From the NCBI RefSeq assembly GCF_015207825.1, contig NZ_JADEWC010000020.1:1-59915 (forward strand): a DNA stretch of 59,915 nucleotides, written 5' to 3'. The notes beneath the pieces were generated by a model. That model saw only the letters and a list, made by a program, of their open reading frames with translations. It did no database searches and was not told where the DNA came from. The translations under genes were made by a program, and so were the position numbers. Source of the DNA: Cyanobacterium stanieri LEGE 03274 (lineage in GTDB: Bacteria > Cyanobacteriota > Cyanobacteriia > Cyanobacteriales > Cyanobacteriaceae). Below, piece after piece: positions 53,912 through 59,915 of this stretch (the stretch's first letter is position 1; the number at the start of each line of letters is the position of its first letter).

Positions 53912-54160
53912 TTATTCCCATTTTAGAACTGCCTTATCAATCCCTTCTTCCCGTCTAGTTTTGCTATCTTTTTCCATCCAAGTAATAATCTGTTGGGGGG
54001 TTAACTCATCGACGCTTATATCTAAATCCTCGGCGATTTGTTGTAATAATCGTAAAGAAGAAATAGTTAAGCGGGTTAAAAATTTTTCTTGGGAAGTTAA
54101 CAAAGCCATTTCCACCGCCATAGATTCCTCTTGGCTTAAATATTGTTGATTGTCAATCAT
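53912..54160 (-). CDS. Small conserved protein, function unknown
   Basis: An 82-residue helical, charged protein with EESMAVEMALLTSQEKFLTRLTISSLRLLQQIAEDLDISVDELT and an acidic/basic tail. No membrane segment or recognised motif. It lies 33 bp downstream of sufR on the same strand and is likely co-transcribed with it, which may put it under SufR control. No direct evidence ties it to iron-sulfur metabolism. Confidence 0.75.
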   Translation of the reverse strand: MIDNQQYLSQEESMAVEMALLTSQEKFLTRLTISSLRLLQQIAEDLDISVDELTPQQIITWMEKDSKTRREEGIDKAVLKWE

Positions 54161-54193
54161 GAAAATACCTCAAATAATCACCTTCATTTTATA

Positions 54194-54835
54194 TTACTGA
54201 TGGGAAATTAAATAACCGCAACGATGTTCCCCATCATAAATCCAATTAGTTCTTTCTACGGTACAATCAGGAAAAAGAGAAGCAAACATTTCTAATTCAT
54301 GACCACACACTTGGGGATAAGATTGAGCCACATCGGAAATGGCGCAATTATGTTCACTAAGAAAAAACTTCTCACAGTCGGTATCATTCAAACAATATAA
54401 CTCGGCCATGTAGCCTTCTTGGCGACGAATTTCGGCCAATTGTTTAATTCTTTGTTCGAGGTTTGCCCCTTGCATATGTTGACGATACATGGATGCTTTT
54501 TTTTGCCACTGTTTTGCCAAAATTTCCGTTACCTTTTTTTCCCCCACTGTTTCGGCCATGGTATCTAAAAAAGAAACGGCAAAATCACCATAATTTTGAG
54601 GAAAAAGATCCCTTCCCTGTTGACTAAGATAATATAAATGTTGAGGACGACCAGATTTAATGGGCATTATTTCATGGTCAATCAAGTTTTGGCTCTCCAA
54701 GTCTTTTAGATGTCGTCTAATGGCTTGGGGGCTGATGTCAATGGCTTGGGCTATTTCTTGGGCTGTGGCTTTATCTTTTTTGAGTAAATATTGTAAGATT
54801 GTCTCCTTACTTGATTGGTGTAGGGAAATATTCAT
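54194..54835 (-). CDS. sufR: SufR, iron-sulfur-cluster-responsive transcription repressor
   Basis: 213 residues. A winged-helix DNA-binding domain (ATAQEIAQAIDISPQAIRRHL, about 23-43) is followed by a C-terminal metal/cluster domain with Cys at 148, 154, 164, 177, 191 and 206. SufR binds a [4Fe-4S] cluster through C-terminal Cys residues and represses sufBCDS and itself when clusters are plentiful. A perfect CAAC-N6-GTTG operator lies 62 bp upstream of its start (54897-54916). Unusually, the divergent gene is a glycosyltransferase and not sufBCDS, which must be elsewhere. The next gene on the strand is a small unknown protein 33 bp on. Confidence 0.93.
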   Translation of the reverse strand: MNISLHQSSKETILQYLLKKDKATAQEIAQAIDISPQAIRRHLKDLESQNLIDHEIMPIKSGRPQHLYYLSQQGRDLFPQNYGDFAVSFLDTMAETVGEKKVTEILAKQWQKKASMYRQHMQGANLEQRIKQLAEIRRQEGYMAELYCLNDTDCEKFFLSEHNCAISDVAQSYPQVCGHELEMFASLFPDCTVERTNWIYDGEHRCGYLISHQ

Positions 54836-54896
54836 TGTCCCCCTTTATCTATGGATTATTTATTTTATTATTACTTGTATAACTTATCATTTATTA

Positions 54897-54916
54897 AAAC
54901 AACTTTTCTGTTGTTT
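54897..54916. promoter_or_regulatory. SufR operator, CAAC-N6-GTTG
   Basis: CAAC-TTTTCT-GTTG (54900-54913) sits inside a perfect 7-bp inverted repeat, AAACAAC-N6-GTTGTTT. This is the binding sequence reported for cyanobacterial SufR. It is 62 bp upstream of sufR and 38 bp upstream of the divergent glycosyltransferase start. On the sufR strand its GTTGTT/TTGTTT half lies about 15-16 bp before TATACA, so it covers the -35 position of a plausible sufR promoter. Confidence 0.85.
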
Positions 54917-54953
54917 AAATTTTAGTGTAACAAATTTTTGTGGGGTGGATAGT

Positions 54954-55865
54954 ATGAGTTCTCTTTCTATTAGTGTGGTTATTTGTACTTATAACCGAGA
55001 AGCCTATTTAAAAGATGCTTTGAATAGCTTATTAAATCAAGATCTTGAAGATTATGAAATAGTGGTGGTGGATAATGCTTCCACTGATAATACGGCTACC
55101 ATTGTTAAAGAATTGTTGGGGGATAATCCTCAGTTAAAGTATGTTTATGAACCTACATTGGGATTGTCGGTGGCTAGAAATACTGGGGTAAAATCTACCA
55201 CTGGTGATATTGTGGCATATTTGGATGACGATGCGATCGCCCCTCCTCAATGGCTTAAAACTCTCTTAAGGGTGTTTGAAAATGATGATCAAGTTGCGAT
55301 CGCTGGGGGTAAAGTAGATTTAATCTTACCGGAAGGATTTTCGGAGTTACCATCATGGTTATCGGATGATATGGCCATAGCGTTGGGGTTTTATGATTTG
55401 GGAGATGAGGTTAAACAAATTGATGATGCGGGTTTGACTCCACGGGGTTTAAACTATTCTTTCCGTCGTAGTTTTTGGCAGGAAGTGGGGGGGTTTGATG
55501 TTAAGTTTGATCGGGTAGGGAAGAATTTATTATCTAATGGAGATCTTGTTTTTACTGAGACGGCCATCAGACGTGGGAAAAAGGTGCTATATATCCCCGC
55601 TGCGAAGGTTGGGCATAATGTGCAACCGGAAAGATTAACTAAGGCTTGGTTTTTGCGTCGTAGTTGGTGGCAAGGGGTGAGCGAATTTTATCGAGCCAAG
55701 GATAAAAATATTAAAAAGTCACAACAATTTTTCAAGGCTTGGGAAAGGATTGCTAGGGGAATATATAAGAGTTTTAAATATTATCAAAATCCTGCGGTAC
55801 GTTTTGAAAATGTTCTTTACGCTTACGGGCAGTTCGGTTATTTAAAGCATCTCATCACAAAATAA
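54954..55865 (+). CDS. Family 2 glycosyltransferase (divergent from sufR)
   Basis: A 303-residue GT-A glycosyltransferase. The start ATG at 54954 gives the standard SISVVICTYNREAYL beginning; the same frame runs open upstream through sufR antisense, but that part is not a protein. The nucleotide-binding VVVDNASTDNT (about 38-48) and DDD metal site (91-93) are present, as is NGDLVFTETAIRRG in the acceptor domain. Donor and acceptor are unknown. Its promoter region contains the SufR operator, so iron or redox control is possible but unproven. Confidence 0.88.
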   Translation: MSSLSISVVICTYNREAYLKDALNSLLNQDLEDYEIVVVDNASTDNTATIVKELLGDNPQLKYVYEPTLGLSVARNTGVKSTTGDIVAYLDDDAIAPPQWLKTLLRVFENDDQVAIAGGKVDLILPEGFSELPSWLSDDMAIALGFYDLGDEVKQIDDAGLTPRGLNYSFRRSFWQEVGGFDVKFDRVGKNLLSNGDLVFTETAIRRGKKVLYIPAAKVGHNVQPERLTKAWFLRRSWWQGVSEFYRAKDKNIKKSQQFFKAWERIARGIYKSFKYYQNPAVRFENVLYAYGQFGYLKHLITK

Positions 55866-55919
55866 AAACAACCTAAAACCTAATTCCTAACACCTACTTT
55901 TCGATGATCTGTTGTTAAT

Positions 55920-57413
55920 ATGGTGAAAGTTTTTCTTTCCCGTTGTCATGAACTATTGAGTATGAAAAAGTATCGTTGGTTAGTAGTTACTGTTGCCTTG
56001 ATTTCCATGGTTTGTCACATGGTTTTTTCTACCCCTGTCATGGGTGCGAATGATGCTTATTGTCGATTTAATCAAAATGAAATTAACCTCAAGACTGAGT
56101 TGAGGAATCGTGCCTTTACAAGCAACAATAGTCAGACAATGAGAGAATATCAAGAAGTTGTTCAAAGACATTCACAAATGTTGCGCGATTGTCGTAATCG
56201 TAATTGGTTGAAGGAGCAAGGAATTTGGTTGCGGATTTACCCCTGTGATGTGTTAGATGGTTCTATTGAAAAGGTGTTGGATCGTATTGTGGATTTGGGT
56301 TATAACACTGTTTATCTGGAGGTTTTTTTTGATGGTCGGGTATTGTTGCCCAAAAATGGTAATAATACGGTGTGGAGAAGTGTGGTAGAGCAACCGGGTT
56401 ATGAAAATCGAGATTTATATGCGGAAACTTTGCAAAAGGGGCGATCGCGCGGTTTAAAAATGTATGCTTGGTTATTTTCCCTCAATTATGGTTATTCTTA
56501 TAGTGTTAGGGGCGATCGCACTGATGTTTTAGCGTTAAATGGTAAAGGGGAAAATAGTATTGGTTATGTGGATGATGGCTCTCAAACCTTCGTAGATCCT
56601 TATCATCCCGTGGCTAGACAAGATTATCAACGTTTACTCCAAGCGGTGCTACAACGTCGCCCTGATGGGGTTTTGTTTGATTATATTCGCTACCCTAGGG
56701 GAGCGGGAACTTATTCTGTGGCTTCTAAGGTAAAGGATTTATGGATTTATGGCAGTGCATCCCGTCAAGCACTTTTAGCAAGGGCGTTAAATAATCAGGG
56801 TAGGTGGATTTTACAAAGATACGTTGATCAAGGGTTTATTAATGGTGGTGATTTAGAACAAATGCGAGAGCTTTACCCCAATGAAACTATGCCCCTCTGG
56901 CAAGGAAGAAACCCCAATTCTGCCAATAATTTATCGGCTTTGCAATTGGATTTATGGTATTTTACCGTTGCCCATGCGGCCCAAGGGGTAATTGAGTTTC
57001 TTAATTTTGCGGTAAATCAGGTACGGCAAATGGGCATTCCCGCCGGGGCAGTATTTTTCCCAGAAGGTAATCAACCCGTGGGGGAAATTGGTTTTGATTC
57101 TCGGGTACAACCTTGGGATAATTTTCCCCATAGTTTACCAGAATTTCATCCTATGTCCTATGCGCTTTGTGGCAGTGCTAGTTGTATTGCTCAACAGGTG
57201 CAAACGGTGGCCGATGAGATTCCCAATGTTAGTAATGTTAAACCTGTTTTAGCTGGTTTTTGGGGCAGAAGTGAGGGGCAACGTCCTTCCCTTGAGGTTC
57301 AAATGGAGGGCATTAGACAGGCTAACAGGGGTATTATTTCTATTAGTCATTTTGCCTATTCTTGGCTTGAACCTGAGCATACCAGAGAGCGTCGCCGTAG
57401 TTGTAATTTTTAG
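55920..57413 (+). CDS. Exported family 10-like glycosylhydrolase (GHL10 type)
   Basis: 497 residues. An ATG at 55962 gives a classic signal peptide (MKKYRWLVVTVALISMV) ending near MGA, so the true start may be there, with 483 residues. A TIM-barrel domain follows: GIWLRIYPCDVLD (about 98-110), GYNTVYLEVFFDGRVLLP (about 124-141), GLKMYAWLFSLNYG and GVLFDYIRYPRGAG. This pattern is that of GHL10/DUF4015-type hydrolases, which act on surface polysaccharide or peptidoglycan-linked glycans; the true substrate is unknown. It follows a glycosyltransferase gene by 54 bp and may share its transcript and glycan. Confidence 0.85.
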   Translation: MVKVFLSRCHELLSMKKYRWLVVTVALISMVCHMVFSTPVMGANDAYCRFNQNEINLKTELRNRAFTSNNSQTMREYQEVVQRHSQMLRDCRNRNWLKEQGIWLRIYPCDVLDGSIEKVLDRIVDLGYNTVYLEVFFDGRVLLPKNGNNTVWRSVVEQPGYENRDLYAETLQKGRSRGLKMYAWLFSLNYGYSYSVRGDRTDVLALNGKGENSIGYVDDGSQTFVDPYHPVARQDYQRLLQAVLQRRPDGVLFDYIRYPRGAGTYSVASKVKDLWIYGSASRQALLARALNNQGRWILQRYVDQGFINGGDLEQMRELYPNETMPLWQGRNPNSANNLSALQLDLWYFTVAHAAQGVIEFLNFAVNQVRQMGIPAGAVFFPEGNQPVGEIGFDSRVQPWDNFPHSLPEFHPMSYALCGSASCIAQQVQTVADEIPNVSNVKPVLAGFWGRSEGQRPSLEVQMEGIRQANRGIISISHFAYSWLEPEHTRERRRSCNF

Positions 57414-57422
57414 GCAGATAAT

Positions 57423-57745
57423 ATCAAGTCCGCTGGATCACTTACAAATTAGTAATATCTTATACTAAATACTGTTTCAATAATATACTAATTAGAGTGG
57501 GGAACAGGGAACGGGGAACAGGCAACAGAAAAAAGATAATAATTGTTTATTGTCAACTGTGGCAAGTGGATGATAGTAAATCTTATATGAAATACTTAAA
57601 TGTTTGCGACAAATAAAGCCTTTAAAATGACATCCCAGCCGAATTATATTTATAGCAATCTTTTTTATATTTCATATTAATTGTTTACACGGTGGAGCGA
57701 CTGCAAAAATGCAATCTATCCATAACGCATTATCCGAACTTGATA
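57423..57745. repeat. MITE-family element (copy 7) with variant ends
   Basis: The left end TATCAAGTCCGCTGGAT (57423-57439) and right end ATTATCCGAACTTGATA (57729-57745) are imperfect inverted repeats. The left 100 bp match the left part of copy 3 (CTGTTTCAATAATATACTAA at 57470-57489), including a heptamer array. A TTTACACGGTGG hairpin arm is present near 57683. The centre (about 57590-57670) is unlike other copies. Confidence 0.72.
57499..57526. repeat. STRR-like heptamer array (GGGAAC class)
   Basis: Four units, GGGGAAC, AGGGAAC, GGGGAAC and AGGCAAC, inside the MITE-family element. The related copy at 43.15 kb has only two units here, so the array has expanded or shrunk since the copies parted. 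Confidence 0.85.
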
Positions 57746-57755
57746 CAAATCATAA

Positions 57756-58103
57756 TTATTCGTGTAGTTTTCCTTCTAATTCTTTGGTTAGGAAATAGTT
57801 TAAGGCGGTACGAACGATCGCAATTATCACCAGTTTTGCAAGGGAGGTAAAATCGGAACTAAGGGTAGTGGCGACTATATCTGCTCCTAATTGAAATTCG
57901 AGGGCCAAGACTAACCACATACCAAATTCTAGTCTAATTTTGCTAAATCCATGGGGACGGTGGTGGAATTTGTAAGAGATGGATAGTTTTATGGTTTTGA
58001 TTAATCCCCATAATATACATATAAGGGCGATCGCCTCTAGGACTAATTTAAAAAGATTGGCAAAAATATATAATCCTGTTTCAATTAGTTCGATAAGTTC
58101 CAT
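57756..58103 (-). CDS. DUF1622 family membrane protein
   Basis: A 115-residue protein with three hydrophobic helices (about 11-38, 60-78 and 86-105) and the motif FGMWLVLALEFQLGADIVATT typical of DUF1622. The function is unknown. Its start lies inside the end of the kinase gene (19-bp overlap), which points to translational coupling in one transcript. Short loops and a charged tail (KELEGKLHE) fit a small inner-membrane or thylakoid protein. Confidence 0.87.
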   Translation of the reverse strand: MELIELIETGLYIFANLFKLVLEAIALICILWGLIKTIKLSISYKFHHRPHGFSKIRLEFGMWLVLALEFQLGADIVATTLSSDFTSLAKLVIIAIVRTALNYFLTKELEGKLHE

Positions 58104-58714
58104 TTTTCCAGATAATTAATAATCTCTCCATGAATTTTTTGAGGATTTTCCCTAGCATCAATTTTTAACATTTTGTGAGGATAGTTAGCAAATATTTCTT
58201 GAAATCTTTCCCTTACTTTTATTAATTTTTCTTTGGTTTCATATATTTCTTTTAAGGGGCGATCGCACATTCTTTCTAAAGCTAAATCCACAGGAATATC
58301 GAGATAAATTACTAAATCAGGGGGCGGAAATTTTTGATTTAAAAGACAAATAAAATCGTAATCTTTTTCATTTTTACCATTATAAGCAAGGGATGAAAAA
58401 TAATATCTGGTACTAATTACATGAATATTTTTTGACCTTAAACTATAAACTCCATTAAAGTTATTATATAAATGGTAATGGCGATCAGCCGCAAATAAAT
58501 AAGCCATTTGCTGATCATATAAGTCTTGATTATTAAAATCATTTCTACCCCCTAAAAACTCCCTTAATAACTTACCAATCGGGCCATCGGAAGGCTCTGG
58601 ACTAATAATAGATTTTTGATTTATCTGAGTAAAATAATTTTGTAAAAGTTGCGCCTGGGTTGAGCTTCCCGCCCCGTCAACTCCTTCAAATACAATAAAT
58701 AATCCCTTGGACAT
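58085..58714 (-). CDS. Thymidylate-kinase-like protein with altered P-loop
   Basis: A 209-residue protein with the overall dTMP kinase layout: an N-terminal P-loop, the substrate region GKLLREFLGG and AADRHYHL, and the LID region ERMCDRPLKEIYETKEK. Two hallmark sites differ. The P-loop reads GVDGAGSST (11-19), so the Walker A Lys is Ser17. The DR(Y/F) motif reads STRYYFSS, with Thr102 where Asp is expected. It may be a divergent kinase using other residues, or a paralogue with changed substrate. Another canonical tmk may exist elsewhere in the genome. It overlaps the DUF1622 gene by 19 bp. Confidence 0.8.
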   Translation of the reverse strand: MSKGLFIVFEGVDGAGSSTQAQLLQNYFTQINQKSIISPEPSDGPIGKLLREFLGGRNDFNNQDLYDQQMAYLFAADRHYHLYNNFNGVYSLRSKNIHVISTRYYFSSLAYNGKNEKDYDFICLLNQKFPPPDLVIYLDIPVDLALERMCDRPLKEIYETKEKLIKVRERFQEIFANYPHKMLKIDARENPQKIHGEIINYLEKWNLSN

Positions 58715-58740
58715 TTTAATAAAAATAACTCTTTAGTAAT

Positions 58741-58768
58741 TGTCCATTGTCCATTGTCCATTGTCAAT
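58741..58768. repeat. STRR-like heptamer array (TGTCCAT)
   Basis: Three perfect TGTCCAT units followed by TGTCAAT between the recJ and kinase genes. The last base is shared with the recJ stop codon on the minus strand. This is the inverse of the ATGGACA class. Confidence 0.9.
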
Positions 58769-59915
58769 TACCTAAACCCTTGAATATCTAGTTGTACAGT
58801 TTTTTCTCCTCGCCATTCATTAACAGACAACTTATAAGCAATATCAATATTAGGAGGTAAAGGATAATAACAACTTTTATTCCAAGCAATACATTTTAAT
58901 TTTGCCCCTGACTCATCTTGAACTGTTAATTGTAAATGTTCTCCACAGCGAGTTTTTCTTTGTTCAATAACCGTAACATCGGGTGTCCAAAAAATAGGAT
59001 AATCATTCTCTATACCCCAAGGATAAAGACTTTCAATTTCTTTTATTAAATCAAAATTAGCATCATAAAAACTAATTTGTCCATCAATTTTAAGTAAAGG
59101 TTTGAGATGTTCTGGGGATAATAATTTATGGCTAAATTCCCTTAACCTCTCTTTAATTAAATCGATATTTTTAGTTTCAAAACCAAATCCCCCTGCGGCC
59201 TTATGTCCCCCATATTTTAATAATAAATCATCACAATATTGCAGGGCTTCAAAGATATTATATTCCTCTATTCCCCTAGCTGAACCTCGAATATATTTCT
59301 TCTCCTCATCCTCATAGGTAGCAATAAAAACAGGTACTCCATAACGCTCCACCAAACGGGAGGCAACGATACCAATTATCCCATGATGCCAGTGTTCTCC
59401 GATTAGTAATAAGAAGCGATCGCCCTTATAATTTATACCACCTTCCTCAATTGAAGCAATGGCATCCTTTTGAACCTGAGTACATAAATCCTGCCTTTTT
59501 TGATTAACACTGTGACACTCCTTAGCTCTGTTAAGGGCGATGGTTTTATCTTCGGTGGTAAGTAACTCAATGACAATTTGAGGGTCCCCAATACGCCCAA
59601 TGGCGTTAATTCTAGGGCCTAATTTAAAACCTATATCCTCAGAATTGAGAGTTTTTTTCTTCTTATCAACCCCCCCCACCTCAACCAGGGCTTGAATACC
59701 CAAAATTTGGGGTTCTGCCAATCGTTTCAAGCCTCTTTTGAGCCAACGGCGGTTAACCCCCGTCAGAGGTGCTAAATCGGCAATGGTACCGAGGGTAAAA
59801 AGTTCTAGCAATTGCCTTGTTAAGCCCTCTAGTTGCCCCTGTTTTTGAGCGAGGGTAACCCCTAACACATAGGCTACTCCCACCCCAGCCAAGCCTTTGT
59901 AGGGGGAATTTAGGG
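58768..59915 (-). CDS. recJ: Single-stranded-DNA-specific exonuclease RecJ (C-terminal part)
   Basis: RecJ degrades single-stranded DNA 5'-3' in repair and recombination. The frame is open to the right edge; visible residues run from LNSPYKGLAGVGVAY through the rest of the DHH core (ADLAPLTGVNRRW, FKLGPRINAIGRI), the DHHA1 domain (GEHWHHGIIGIVASRLVERY, KYGGHKAAGGFG) and the OB-fold C-terminus. The N-terminal DHH motif lies outside the window. Nothing visible is broken. The stop overlaps an STRR-like heptamer array by one base. Confidence 0.92.
   Translation of the reverse strand, partial: LNSPYKGLAGVGVAYVLGVTLAQKQGQLEGLTRQLLELFTLGTIADLAPLTGVNRRWLKRGLKRLAEPQILGIQALVEVGGVDKKKKTLNSEDIGFKLGPRINAIGRIGDPQIVIELLTTEDKTIALNRAKECHSVNQKRQDLCTQVQKDAIASIEEGGINYKGDRFLLLIGEHWHHGIIGIVASRLVERYGVPVFIATYEDEEKKYIRGSARGIEEYNIFEALQYCDDLLLKYGGHKAAGGFGFETKNIDLIKERLREFSHKLLSPEHLKPLLKIDGQISFYDANFDLIKEIESLYPWGIENDYPIFWTPDVTVIEQRKTRCGEHLQLTVQDESGAKLKCIAWNKSCYYPLPPNIDIAYKLSVNEWRGEKTVQLDIQGFR

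Noticed and set aside
54660-54953. Upstream extension of the second glycosyltransferase
   Set aside because: The frame is open through sufR antisense, but the family begins at the internal ATG at 54954. The extension also spans the SufR operator and promoter.
54194-57413. Polysaccharide biosynthesis island
   Set aside because: Only one glycosyltransferase and one hydrolase are adjacent. There is no polymerase, flippase or sugar-nucleotide gene.
1-59915. tRNA, rRNA or CRISPR array
   Set aside because: No T-loop-like GTTCGAATC context, no rRNA sequence and no regularly spaced direct repeats with unique spacers were seen. The heptamer arrays have no spacers.

Overview
The window is a chromosomal segment of an AT-rich unicellular cyanobacterium. 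Evidence for this: dense HIP1 octamers (GCGATCGC, for example at 423 and 675), psbK, ycf54, a SufR regulator, cyanobacterial DUF families (DUF3285, DUF2996, DUF2808, DUF1400, UPF0182) and an EGY-like site-2 protease. The codon use and gene set recall the Cyanobacterium/Geminocystis group, but that placement is inference. No rRNA, tRNA, CRISPR array, prophage or defence island was seen.

Layout. 1-130: the right end of an IS200/IS605-type tnpB element. 0.2-5.9 kb: a glycosyltransferase, an acidic coiled-coil membrane protein with 87-bp tandem repeats, an anti-sigma-like ATPase, an alpha/beta hydrolase with degenerate catalytic motifs, and hisS. 6.1-8.7 kb: an arsenate-detoxification pair, ArsJ exporter plus its partner GAPDH. 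9-11.6 kb: a secreted protein and a YcgR/YcgQ-like permease pair. 11.9-18.4 kb: ABC exporter, M48 protease, methyltransferase, a small membrane protein, purD, an AEC transporter and a DUF3285 protein. 18.5-25.2 kb: poorly characterised cyanobacterial proteins, a pentapeptide-repeat protein, a GAF histidine kinase and an orphan ribbon-helix-helix protein. 25.5-31.1 kb: CobW-like GTPase, Ycf54 (chlorophyll cyclase subunit), a metal ABC transporter lacking an adjacent binding protein, and nrdB. 31.3-34.7 kb: a cell-wall group (rodA, alr, LD-carboxypeptidase). 35-43 kb: aminotransferase, metG, LabA-like NYN protein, exonuclease III, acpP-fabF, psbK and DUF1400. 43.5-53.9 kb: M50 protease, UPF0182, glycogen phosphorylase, succinate-semialdehyde dehydrogenase. 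54-59.9 kb: sufR with a textbook operator but no suf operon beside it, a second glycosyltransferase, a GHL10-like secreted hydrolase, DUF1622, a Tmk-like kinase with altered motifs, and recJ cut by the right edge.

Most of the window is housekeeping and conserved cyanobacterial sequence. The most unusual content is between genes. There is a family of about 200-330 bp MITE-like elements whose ends are close to TTAATCTGAGTTCGGGATAA and its reverse complement. One fills the whole gap between hisS and arsJ, and another supplies the stop codon of the M50 protease gene. There are also at least ten loci of 7-bp tandem repeats (STRR-like) in two sequence classes, some of them inside the MITE-like elements.
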